64,000 nucleotides of DNA from Malus domestica (lineage: Eukaryota; Streptophyta; Magnoliopsida; Rosales; Rosaceae). Both the position numbers and the translations under genes were made by a program. The notes beneath the pieces were generated by a model. That model was not told the DNA's origin. It did not search any database and saw only the letters and a list, made by a program, of their open reading frames with translations. Below, one piece after another: positions 49,980 to 61,544 of this stretch. Location of the stretch: NCBI RefSeq assembly GCF_042453785.1, contig NC_091665.1, positions 15,323,501 to 15,387,500 of the forward strand. The letters run 5' to 3'. How positions within the stretch are numbered: position 1 is the stretch's first letter; each line of letters starts with the position of its first letter.

Positions 49980-52039
49980 TCCCGTCACGAACGCATAGGC
50001 GAAAGCTGTTTGCGAGTCCGAATTATAACGGTATAGTTACGGACGTTTAAAGTTGTGTTGCTTAAAAAAAACAAAAGAGAAAGCCACGGGTATGGCGAGA
50101 GAAGAAAAGAAAATGAGGGAAATGATCCCCCCCCATTTGGTCAACCCGTGCACCCACAAAAAACGGTTTTGACCTGGCCAATTTCAGGCCAAAATCCTTC
50201 ATTTTCCAGGTGTTTTGCACTCATTCATCATCTGCAACCTACTTAGCTACCTTCCTCCTTCCATCTCCACCAAAAATCAAGAGTTTTTAAGGTCTAATTC
50301 GGGTAGAACTCCACCGGTGAACCTGGGTTCTCGACGGAGATTCGTCATTCTGGTGAGTATCACCATTCACCATCACCCTTAATCAACTTCCCTTGGACCC
50401 AGGAACAAGACCCAATTGGTGGTTGGGGCGTTGGAACACCAAGGGAGCCGAATTGAAGAACACCCACTTTAGGGTTTCGATGGGTGCGAGCCAATTTGAG
50501 GGATTTCCTGGCCAAATTGGACTTGGCCACATGTATAAAGTTTGCTCTACTCCTTAAGATCTTCATTTCTGTAATTTTTGGTAATTTTTAAAAATAATTG
50601 AATTTTTCCGGCGAGTCGGGGCGGCCGACCGCTACCCGCGGCGGCTTATGCGACAGCATCTGACCAGTGGACCTATGTTGGTTGGATAGTGACTTGAATA
50701 TATGAGATATGTTTATTATCTTAATTTCTTATATTGGTATCAATTGTGAATATGAATTGGTCTTATAAATATGATTTCTATTGAAATGTGATTTATATAT
50801 ATTTAGCCATCCTATGCTTATTAAATAGGATTTGGCTTGTGCATTGATGAAGGTTGTGATACATATTGTTTAACTATGTTTTTAATAATGTGGTTGATAA
50901 TTATGATGAATGTTATGACAATTATGAAATTTGAAAAATTGTTTGATAATATTTTGGATATGATTGCCAACTGAATACCTATTGAACTTGGCATTACTAC
51001 CTAGCATGGGATGGAGATGGAAGTCAGGAGATGAGTTAGGTACTTTATTAGATTTTTAGTAGAAATAGTAATTAAGGGAATTCCTTGTGTTGTGCTCCAT
51101 ATGACTAGATGCTGGTTAATATGTGGAATCGATAGCGTGTATTGTATAATTATGTATAATGTGTGATGATGAGATTACACCATGTAGTAGTGGTACATGG
51201 ATGATCCTGCTTGGTATATCCGCGATGGGGGACCATACGCATTCTAGAGGTGATGATGATTAGTTATACTTGGTACATTTGATAGGCGATCATATTTAGT
51301 TTGGTTCCGTTGAGTGGTCAGGAACCCGAGGTTGTGGGATTTCATGGAGTGGTCTAAAATCTCATTATTTGGAGAAGTAGGCTTGGCCTAACTGTGTTAC
51401 TCTAGCCTTAATTTTATATGTATTGTGACAATGGTTTCGAGAATCTTGTGAATTGAGTCAGAAAAGATGTTGGACGTCTGGGTGACTCTTTCGGGATTTT
51501 CTATGATTCGATTATGATTTAATAAAGTATGAATTTAGAAGATATGGAAATGATTGTTAGCATTTTGATCAAATTAGTTAACTAATGTAGCTAGAGAACG
51601 GTTTGTGCTTCGTCAGTTCTTTAATATGATATATGTTGTGAATTGCGATATCATGTTGAGACATAATGATTTATTTGTTGGATGGAAAAGAAATCGTGAT
51701 TCTTCATGGGGGTTAGCTATGTAGCCCTGAGTCTAGAAATTTATGTTGGTCAGGTTCTAATAAATGATTGAGGAATGCTATGTTTTTCTGCTTAAACTCA
51801 GTGTGATACATGTTTGATTTTGTGAGAGACTAATTACGAATGGCTTGATTCCAAATGAGGGTATGTAGGCAGTCAAACGAGGAGGTTAGATACAACCATA
51901 AAGTATACAAAAATTGTAAAGCAATTCGAGTATTGAATTAGGCTTTGTAAATATCCTGGAGGTGGGGTATGTCAGAGATACGGGTATTTGTTGACATCAC
52001 GTGTCGATCCTGAACATATATCGAAATCAGGGCATGACA
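49980..52039 (+). mobile_element. 5'-truncated LTR of the 57699-60580 family
   Basis: Matches the solo LTR at 57699-60580 in order: cacgaacgcataggcgaa (49985), accaccggtg-like leader, tataaagtttgctctact (50534), gaatttttccggcgagtcgg, gatagtgacttgaat, attaccattgcctagcatg-type block, ttccgttgagtggtc (51304), aacggtttgtgcttcgtc-type block, and terminal gacatcacgtgtcgatcctg ... ggcatgaca. It lacks the first 200 bases and about 500 bases that lie between 58770 and 59280 in the complete copy. No target duplication was found. Confidence 0.7.
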
Positions 52040-53285
52040 CGTACCGAACCATCCCTAACTGCAACATGCGAAGAAGATGAAAATGTCTTTGATATCCCTA
52101 CACGACGCTGTTTCTACAGTTTGGAGTTGCTTTTGTTTAATTTTCATTTGTTTATCTTATTTCCTCTCTCTAAACAGACTCCACAATCTTGCTTACATTC
52201 CGTCTCCTTTCCTTTTCTCTCTTACCCAACCATCTTCAGACTTGCTTTATTATCCTTATTTCTTTTTTTAACGATTAATTTGTATTCCACCATATTTTAA
52301 GACCCCACCGTATTTTATTAAACTTATGAACCAACGATATTATCTATCTTAAGTGAAGGGAGGTGGGTTCAACTTCATAATGGGCTAACAATAATGTAGT
52401 TCAAATTCGTCTTTGGCAAAAATCGAACCTAAAACTGCTTATTTACAAGTGAAAAGAAATATCATTAGACCGTAGTACTAAATGGCACCATATTTTATTA
52501 AACTTATTTCTTTGTTATCTTTCTTTGTTTTTTTTTTTATTTAAGACCAACCATATTTTGTATCACACCAACATAAATATTAACCGAAAACTGTCACATT
52601 ATACACATACATTCTTCTTTTAAAAAATGGAAAACTAATGAAAAGGGTTTGAAAACTTTGAGTATTAATGATAATGACAAAATAAAGGGTAAAATGAATA
52701 GTATAAGATTTGACTTTTTAGTGTAAAAATGTGGTTTTTCGTTAAAGTGAACAGTACCGTGAACTTTTCGTTAAAACTCTCTTTAAAAAATTACATATTA
52801 ATCAATGCTTATATATATATAATAAAGTCTTCTCTAACAATGCGATCTTTGATGATGTGTGATTGCCCTTTCCAATATGGGGTTTGAGGTTGTGGGTTAT
52901 CGCCATGGCGGAGAAAGATGCGATTTTTGATGTGGGTTTGTGAGGAATTTGAGGGTGGAAGTGGAAAATATGGTTGAGTTTAATTGGCGGATTCAAATTT
53001 TGATGGGTTCGTGTGGTTGTCCTGGACTTCTGGTTGGAAGGGGGAGATAAGGCACCAAAGCCATGTGTGATTAGAGGAAAGTATTGAACCACACAACCTC
53101 AAAACCCCTTTTAGAAAGGGTATCTATATTTTTTTTCGTTTTAGAATTTCTTTTATTCTCATCCTTTATGTTTTTTTAGTACAATCGGCTTACATATTGT
53201 CTATTTCTTTCACAACCCAATTTTGGTCTAGGATTCATGTTACCTTTTTCATGCCAAAACCTATTATTATCATTATTATTATTAT
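52040..53285. other. No gene; one MITE inside
   Basis: AT-rich. The short plus frames near 52001-52300 and the minus frame 52802-53092 lack motifs. The only structured piece is the MITE at 52627-52780. Confidence 0.4.
52627..52780. mobile_element. MITE sharing its end with the gene-carrying element at 36311-39899
   Basis: Starts atggaaaactaatgaaaaggg and ends, in reverse complement, agagttttaacgaaaagttc. Flanks ctttt-aaaaa and ctttaaaaaa resemble a 9-base target duplication. The inner sequence (aagtgaacagtaccgtgaac) is a common plant MITE signature. Confidence 0.5.
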
Positions 53286-53305
53286 TAGGGAAGTGTTATT
53301 GGCAC

Positions 53306-56300
53306 TAGGCCTGGCAATTCCTGACACGACCCGATAACCGGACACGACACGACACGAAATTAACAGGTGTTCGGGTCAACACAATAACGAAACGGGTCGT
53401 TATTGGGTAACCCGATAAGCACTTGTTAAGATAACGGGTTGGTTCGGGTATACACGTGGGTAACACGATACACGATAAGCAGAATATTAATTTAATAATT
53501 TTATAACCCTAAAAAAATACTATAATAATTATATATATTAATTTAACAATTTTATACCCCTAAAAACTATAATAATTATATATATATATATATATATATT
53601 AAATTAACTATAATAATTATAATAATTATATATACTATAATAATTATACCCCCAAAATATTAAATATAATAGTTATATATATATATATATATATTAAATT
53701 TTAAATTAAATTTTATACCCCTAAAAACTATAATAATTATACATATAAAATAAATAGATTTAAATCTACTTAATAAATAAATATATATATATACACACAC
53801 ACACCATTGAACTTCATGAGATACGAATTATACGAAACTAATTTCAACGATCCAACCATCAAACTTGTTTGTATATGCTTCGAGATTGCATCAGCAAAAA
53901 ATTACAAAAAACAAACATTCACAGATCAAGTAACGAAACAAAACTTTTTGACGGTTATAAATGAAAAATCACGATTTAAAGGTTATTTAACTCCGATTTT
54001 GATGATTTTTTACAGCTACACTCCTTGACCCTATATGAATACAATGAATGAATTTGATCTTCAATTTAAAATATTTACACTAGGGGATACCAAAAAATCT
54101 TATGTTATACTTGATGAAAGTATGAATAAACTTTTAAGTGTTAGTGAATCTATTGTTTTGATGAGATACGCATTCTATGAAACTAGTTTCAACAATCCAA
54201 CCGTCAAACATGTTTGTATATACTTCAAGATCGCATACGCCAAAAATTGCAAAAAAAAAACATTCAAAGATCAAGTAACGAGACAAAACATTTCGACGGT
54301 TATAAACGAAAAATCACGATTTAACGGTTATTTTAACTCCAATTTTGATGATTTTTTACAGTTACACTCCTTGACCCAATATGAATACAATGAATGAATT
54401 TGATCTTCAATTTAAAATATTTACATTAGTGGATACCACAAAATCTTATGTTATACCTGATGAAAATATAAATAAACTTTTAAATGGTAGTGAATCTATT
54501 GTTTTGATGGAATACGTATTCTACGAAACTAGTTTCAACGATCCAACCGTCAAACTTGTTTGTATATACTTCGAGATCGCATACGCCAAAAATTGCAAAA
54601 ACAAACATTCAGAGATCAAGTAACAGGACAAAACTTTTCGACGGTTATAAACGAAAAATCACGATTTAACGGTTATTTTAACTCCAATTTTGATAATTTT
54701 TTACAGCTACACTCCTTAACCCTATATGAATACAATGAATGAATTCGATCTTCAATTTAAAATATTTACACTAGGGGATACCACAAAATCTTATGTTATA
54801 CTTAATGAAAATATGAATAAACTCTTCAAGTGTTAGTGAATTTATTGTTTTGATAAGATACGCATTTTGCGAAACTAGTTTCAATGATCCAACCGTTAAA
54901 CTTGTTTGTATATGCTTCGAGATCGCATACGCCAAAAATTGTAAAAAAACAAACATTCAGAGATCAAGTAACGGGACAAAACTTTTCGACGGTTATAAAC
55001 GAAAAATCATGATTTAACGGTTATTTTAATTCCAATTTTGATGATTTTTTACATCTACACTCCTTGACCTTATATGAATATAATGAATGAATTCGATCTT
55101 CAATTTAAAATATTTACACTAGTGGATACCACAAAATCTTATGTTATACTTGATGAAAATATGAATAAACTTTTAAGTGTTAGTGAATCTATTGTTTTGA
55201 TGGAATATGTATTCTACAAAACTATTTTCAACGATCCAACCGTTAAACATGTTTGTATGTACTTCGAGATCGCATACGCCAAAAATTGCAAAAAACAAAC
55301 ATTCAGATATCAAGTAACAGGACAAAACTTTTCGACGGTTATAAACGAAAAATCACGATTTAACGGTTATTTTAACTCCGATTTTGATAATTTTTTACAG
55401 CTACACTCCTTGACCCTATATGAATACAATGAATGAATTCGATCTTCAATTTAAAATATTTACACTAGTGGATATCACAAAATATTATGTTATACTTAAT
55501 GAAAATATTAATAAACTCTCAAGTGTTAGTGAATATATTGTTTTGATGAGATACGTATTTTGTGAAACTAGTTTCAACGATCCAACTGTCAAATTTGTTT
55601 GTATATACTTTGAGATCGCATATGCCCAAAATTGCAAAAAACAAACATTCAGAAATCAAGTTACGGGACAAAACTTATTGATGGTTATAAAAAAAAAATC
55701 GCGATTTAACGGTTATTTTAACTCCGATTTTGATGATTTTTTATAGCTACACTCCTTGACCCTATATAAATACAATGAATGAATTCGATCTTCAATTTAA
55801 AATATTTACACTAGTGGATACCACAAAATCTTATGTTATACTTGATGAAAGTATGAATAAAATCTTTAAGTGTTAGTGAATCTATTGTTTTGATGGGATA
55901 CGCATTCTACGAAATTAGTTTCAACGATCCAACCGTCAAATTTGTTTGTATATGCTTCGAGATCGCATATGCCAAAAATTGCAAAAAAAAAAAACATTCA
56001 AAGATCAAGTAACGGGACAAAACTTATCGACGGTTATAAACGAAAAATCACGATTTAACGGTTATTTTAACTCCGATTTTGATAATTTTTTTACAGCTAC
56101 ACTCTTTGACCCTATATAAATACAATGAATGAATTCGATCTTCAATTTAAAATATTTACACTAGTGGATACCACAAAATCTTATGTTATACTGGATGAAA
56201 GTATGAATAAAATCTTTAAATGTTAGTGAATATATTGTTTTGATGGGATACGCATTCTACGAAACTAGTTTCAATGATCCAATCGTCAAACATGTTTGTA

Positions 56301-57311
56301 TATACTTCGAGATTGCATATGCCAAAAATTGCAAAAAACAAACATTCAGAGATCAAGTAACGAGACAAAACTTTTCGACGGTTATAAACGAAAAATCACG
56401 ATTTAATGGTTATTTTAACTCCGATTTTGATGATTTTTTACAGCTACACTCCTTGACCCTATATGAATACAATGAATGAATTCGATCTTCAATTTAAAAT
56501 ATTTACATTAGTGGATACCACAAAATGTTATGTTATACTTAATGAAAGTAAGAATAAACTTTTAAGTGTTAGTGAATCTATTGTTTTGATGAGATACGCA
56601 TTCTACGAAACTAGTTTCAATGATCTAACCATCATACTTGTTTGTATATGCTTCGAGATCGCATACGCCAAAAATTGCAAAAAACAAACATTTAAAGATT
56701 AAGTAACGGAACAAAACTTTTCGACGGTTATAAACGAAAAATCACGATTTAACGGTTATTTTAACTCCGATTTTGATGATATTTTACAACTACACTCCTT
56801 GACCCTATATGAATACAATGAATGAATTCGATCTTCAATTTAAAATATTTACACTAGTGGATACCACAAAATCTTATGTTATACTTAATTAAGCTTTGAG
56901 TTCCTTTGGCAAGGTTTAAACTTTTGAGAAATGCTTCAGAACCTTGAAAACAAAAACGCTTTCATTTTGCATATCCTTGCACATTTAATATTTGTAATAG
57001 ATTAGTAGTGTATGAATGTATTTTTTATGAGGCTCTTATTTTCGAGTGTAGATGTAGTACTTAAACGACAATGTGTTTTAATATTTTGAAGTAATATTTA
57101 TGTGACAATGTGTGGTATGTGCAAATTTAAGAATTTTTTTTTTTCTTAACGAGTCATAACGAGTCGGGTCACTTTACCCGTTGGGTAAAGTGACCCGACC
57201 TGTTAAGGACCCGTTAAGATAACATGTGTGACACGACACGACCCGTTAAGATAACATGTGTTACACGAAAACGACACGAACACGATTGACACGACCCGTT
57301 TGCCAGGCCTA
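53306..57311. mobile_element. hAT-type element, 4006 bp, exact 8-bp target duplication, carries a tandem-repeat array
   Basis: TIRs taggcctggcaa / ttgccaggccta are perfect over 12 bases. The flanking 8-base repeat attggcac is at 53298-53305 and 57312-57319. Subterminal regions carry many gacacgac and acccgttaagataac motifs, as in the element at 6104-9491. No transposase is present. The centre is a 3-kb tandem array (53807-56888), flanked by TA-rich sequence at 53480-53800. Confidence 0.88.
53807..56888 (+). repeat. Satellite-like tandem array, eight full units of about 346 bp
   Basis: Unit starts (atatgaatacaatgaatg) fall at 54033, 54379, 54724, 55072, 55418, 55764, 56114, 56461 and 56807, i.e. 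345-350 bases apart. A partial unit precedes (53807-54032) and another follows (56807-56888). Conserved blocks are gatcttcaatttaaaatatt, gtgttagtgaatctattg, cgagatcgcatacgccaaaa and cgacggttataaacgaaaa. Each unit holds an open frame of up to 120 codons, but indels break several. The length is close to twice 173 bp. Confidence 0.92.
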
Positions 57312-57424
57312 ATTGGCACTCTGGAAATCTCATTATACACTCCTCACAGATGTATTTTTCTTTCTAAATATAGAAAGTTTGGAGTGTAGAATGAGATTTT
57401 TGAAGTGCCAATAACAATTCCCTA

Positions 57425-57690
57425 TTATTATTATTATTATTATTCTTTAAACTCTTTGTCGGTCATTTTACAAACAGACAAACTTGTAATTAAAATTTTC
57501 ATTAAAAAGAGAGTGAGGAGATAAGGCCTTGAGGTGAGAATAATAACACTCTTACATGAGGGACATTGGGTCAGTGATTAATTGAGGGACGCTGCTTGGG
57601 AGCAATGACTCTTTCAACTGCCAAGACAATTTGACATTTACCAAAATAGGGTAATGCTAGGGAGACTAATTTTGTGGATAAAATTTGAAA
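57425..57690. other. Short spacer between MITE and the LTR/MULE complex, no gene
   Basis: AT-rich sequence with an (ATT)n run at its start. Its last bases include the left target duplication of the Pack-MULE. Confidence 0.5.
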
Positions 57691-57698
57691 ACTAAATA

Positions 57699-60580
57699 TG
57701 TGAAATCCCGTTCCTGGATTTCACTGTTATAATCTACATATTCGTATTATTGAGACTTTATATTATTTTACGACAAATTATATTAATTTATTTGAATTTA
57801 GATTTTAAATTAAACTAGTTGCGAAGTTGAAGTTTGGAAATTAATTATCTAAAATTCGTAGACCTTTCGAGGTCACAATTTATATTTTTGGATAGATCTC
57901 GAAACCACGAACGCATAGGCGAAATCAGTTGCGGACATCTGAAGTTGTGTTTCTAGACTATAGATTTTAATTTTCTTTAAAACTCCCCGTGGAAATGGTG
58001 ACCAAGGAAAAAAAAAGGAGGACCAACCCAATTCATGGGGGAGTTTAAGGGAACCAATCAGGAAAAAGAAAAAAGAAAAGAAAAGAAAAAAGAAAGAAGG
58101 GAGTTGCGGGAGAGACAGGGGAAGAAAATAGAAAAGGGGGAGAGACCAACGGGAGGAGGGAAGAGGAAAGGGAAGAAAATGAGTGACCAATGGGGGAAGC
58201 AGAAGGAGGGAAAGGAAGAAGGGGAGGAAACACACAACATGGATCCCCTATCCCTTTGACCCGATTTTCCTCGACCCGACCTGCGGCTGCAACAAATTCC
58301 AACGGGTTTCCCTTCCATTTTTCCGGCAATTGACAACCTTCCACCCTTACCAAACAACTCCCTAGCCCTCCCTCTTCCATTTCCACCCGAAATTAGAAGG
58401 ATTTTGGTTTTGTTTTGGTGGAAAACAACCTGACGAGATTTATGGGTGTCGGCAGCAATTCCACCATTTTTGTAGATATAGCCGATGACCACCACCCTTG
58501 TCCAACTCCTCTTGAGGCTTGGATCAAAGCCCAAACTAGTTTGGGGGCGACGGAGCTATGATTTTGACGAATTGGAGAACACCCAATTCTAGGGTTCCGA
58601 TGGGTTTATGGCAATTGGTGGCTTTTCCCGGCCAAATTGGACTTGGCCACAGGTATAAAACTTGCTCTACTCATTGAGAGCTTCATTTCTGTAAATTTTG
58701 GTAATTTTTAAAAATAGTTGAATTTTTCCGGCAAGTCGGGGCGGCAGGTGCAACGGCGACCTGGCCAGTGGGTCGAAGACATCCTTTTAAGTTCAAATAA
58801 ATGCCTTGGTTTCATAATTGATATTCGTATGACGTAATTTGATTGTTTGGACTTAGTTTCATTACGATACGTTACTTTGTCAAAATATGAATCAACGATC
58901 CAACCGTTGGATCATCACCAAACCTTAATGCGTGATAGAACATAATATTTGTGCATCATAGAAACTCACAGATAGGGAATCCGACGTACGGATCTTCCCT
59001 AATTGGATTTCTAAGTTGGTAAAATAAATTGTTGACCGCCATTTAATTCTAGTCATTGGTGGAGATCCGACCATCGGATCACGATGGGAATTTAGTATGT
59101 TGTTTTAGAAGTATAATGTGGACTTTGGGAAGTTATGGATCAGAAATCCGATGTGTGGATCTTCAGGATCAAATTACGTAGAGTTGTGGACCCTATCGTT
59201 GACCGAGAGTTGATTTGTGGTCAACACGTCTCGAAACGTTTTAAATAACAAAATTAGTACTTCGGAACTAATTGAAGTCTAGTGGGCCTATATTGGTGAG
59301 ATAGTGACTTGAATGCATGAGATATGACTATTATCTTAATTTCCCATATTAGTATCATTTGTGAATATAAATTGGTCTTATAAATATGATTTCTATTGAA
59401 ATGTGAACTTTATATATTTAGCCATAGACCTATGCTAATTAAATATGTTTTGTCTTGTGTATTGATGATGTTTGTGGTATCTATGTGTTTAATTAACTTT
59501 TTAATAATGTGAATGACAATTATGGGATCTAAATATTGTTTGATAATTAATTGGGTATGATTGACAAATGAATACCTATTCGAACTTGGCATTATTACCT
59601 AGCATGAGATGGAGATGAAAGTTAGGATATGAGTTAGGTACGTTATTAGATTTTTAGTAGAAATAGTAATTGAGGGAATTCCTTGTGTTGTGCTCTATAT
59701 GACTAGATGATGGTTGATATGTGGGATCGATAGCATGTATGCGTATAACTATGTATAACTTTTATGCTTGTATGATAAGATAGTTAGTGGTCATGAGAAG
59801 TTGATAGTGCAAGTGATTTCGTTGAGTGATGGTTCGGAATCATATCCTTGTTTGGATTCCGTTGAGTGGTCCAAAGTCGCATCACTTTACTTGTTGGTTT
59901 CTTAGATTTGATATCAGCTTCAGAGATGTAGGCTTGGCTTAACTGTGTCACTCTAACCTTAGTTTTAGTATATTTGTGAGCAATGGTTTTGAGAATCTTG
60001 TGGATTGAATTAGAAAAGCTGTTGGACGTTTGGGTGACTCATTCAGGATTTTCTATGATTTCTTAAAGTATGAATTTAGAAGATATGGTTATAGTTGTTA
60101 TTATTTTGGTCAAATTAGTTAATTAGTGTGGATAGAGAATTGTATTGTGCTTCGTCGGTTCTTTGATATGATATATGTTGTGAATTGCGGTATCATGTTG
60201 CGACATAATGACATATATAGAAGATTGAAGGGAAATCATGATTTTTAGGTGGGTTTGTTATGTAACCCTGAGTCTAGTAATTTCATGCTTGTTAAGTTTT
60301 ATTGATTGATTGAGAAATGTTATGCCTTTCGGCTTAAACGGACTGTGTTATATGTCAATTATAGTGCATGATGAACTACGAATGGCTTGATCCCTGGGTA
60401 GGGTACGTAGGCAGTCTAACGAGAAGGTTAGATGCAGCCATAAAATATACAAATTTTACTACGCAATTCGAGGCATGGCATGTGCTTGGTATATATCTCG
60501 GAGACGAGTATGTTAGATATATGGTTATTTGATGACGTCACGTATCAATCCTGGAAGTACGTCGGGATCGGGGCGTGACA
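57699..60580 (+). mobile_element. Complete solo LTR, 2882 bp, 5-bp target duplication aaata
   Basis: Begins tgtgaaatcccgttcctgg and ends gggatcggggcgtgaca, with exact aaata at 57694-57698 and 60581-60585. Conserved pieces are cacgaacgcataggcgaa, tataaaacttgctctact (near 58653), gaatttttccggc, two gagtggtcc motifs near 59820-59875 and cgacataatgacat. No internal domain is attached. It is the best reference copy for the LTRs at 10130-11827 and 49980-52039. The ends resemble Ty3-type LTRs. Confidence 0.88.
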
Positions 60581-60585
60581 AAATA

Positions 60586-61535
60586 GGCCTAATCGGATAA
60601 ATGGTCCTCGTGGTCATTAGGTATTCGAAAGATAGCCTTTGTGGTAAAAAAATTTGGATTTAAATCTCTATGGTCTAAGTCTGTTAGGATTTATGCCCGA
60701 AATTAGAATTTCTATCATTTCTTCGTTAATGGGTTTTTCAGCTCCAGTAGCAACTTCTCAAGTTGTTGGAGAAGACGTGGCAGAACGAGGTGGAGCTTCG
60801 GGCTTTGGTGTTGAAAGCCACCAACCTTCACAAGGAGTATTACACCGTGAAGTGGGTTGTTGCTTGGAATAAGTCCTAGCCTTCTTCTGCCTTGTTTGAT
60901 CAAGCGCTTTGGAGAATGCATATTCCTGGGTCACCGGGTGGAAGTCATCAATGATGTTCCAGCTCGTCGAGTTGCTGAAGACGAGGAGGCTGGTTTCCAT
61001 ATCGGAGGAGCAGGTGAGAAAGGTTGAGCAGCTGAGGTACAAGGAGGATAAGGTGGAGAGGGAAATGGTGAGGCAGCAGGTGGCGATGGCGAACATGAGG
61101 ACGGTGGAATTGGCCCGGCTGGCGTCCCAGGAAAGGAACGGGGAAGCGGCGTCGGAGTTGGAAGGGCTGGTGAATGTGGCGATGAAGGTGATGTTGAGTG
61201 GGTTGGAGTGGGTGTTGAAGGAGGTGGATTGTGTGAGGCTCAAGACATTGAAGGGGTTGTTAGATTTGCTAAGACCATTGCAGAGTGTGAAGTTCTTGGC
61301 TGTTACTTGCATGGTGCAGATTAAGTTGAGGTAATGGGGAGGAAGAAATGTGACCAAAATCAAATGTTCTCCTTAACCAAAACATCTAAACCTAACGATG
61401 AATGACAGAAGTTCTAATTTTGAGCATAAATCTTAACAGACTTAGACCACAAGGGTTTAAATTCGAATTTTTTTTACCACAAAAGCTATCTTCCGAATAC
61501 CTTATGACCATGGGGGCCATTTATCCGATTAGGCC
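60586..61535. mobile_element. Pack-MULE, 950 bp, about 150-bp TIRs, carries a DOG1-domain fragment
   Basis: Left arm ggcctaatcggataaatggt... and right arm (reverse complement) ggcctaatcggataaatggc... stay alignable for about 150 bases (gatagcctttgtggtaaaa, ggtctaagtctgtta, gatttatgc). The right flank is agctaaata (61536-61544). The matching left flank aactaaata lies at 57690-57698, because an LTR later inserted exactly at the left border. TIR length and 9-bp duplication fit Mutator-like elements. The interior is GC-rich coding-like sequence, unlike the surroundings. Confidence 0.85.
60745..61334 (+). pseudogene. Captured DOG1-domain gene fragment
   Basis: One frame gives WQNEVELRALVLKATNLHKE with YYTVKWVVAWNKS and then a TAG at 60877-60879. 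After a frameshift the second frame, from 60906, gives LENAYSWVTGWKSSMMFQLV, SISEEQVRKVEQLR, MANMRTVELARLAS, DCVRLKTLKGLLDLLRPLQS and VKFLAVTCMVQIKLR, ending at TAA 61332-61334. These are the characteristic segments of the plant DOG1 domain (seed dormancy and TGA-factor relatives). The second frame is a 141-codon open stretch that could be translated only from a non-AUG or inner start. High GC marks its foreign origin within the Pack-MULE. Confidence 0.8.
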
Positions 61536-61544
61536 AGCTAAATA

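Larger units (their letters stand above)
53286..57424. mobile_element. Short MITE split by the hAT element
   Basis: Left end tagggaagtgttattggcac; right end in reverse complement tagggaattgttattggcac. Without the hAT insertion it would be about 125 bases long, with arms tctcattatacactcc / ggagtgtagaatgaga. It lies in a (TTA)n/(ATT)n run, so its own target duplication cannot be read. Confidence 0.75.

Noticed and set aside
53807-56888. Tandem protein-coding gene cluster from the repeated 120-codon frames
   Set aside because: Frames are repeats of one AT-rich unit, several are broken by indels, and no domain is recognisable; a tandem repeat explains them.
58045-58534. Overlapping 113-158 codon frames on the minus strand
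   Set aside because: Low-complexity GGA/GAA-rich LTR sequence gives open frames on several phases; no motif.
60758-61363. 201-codon minus-strand frame
   Set aside because: Antisense to the DOG1-domain fragment and its flanks; the plus reading matches a known domain.
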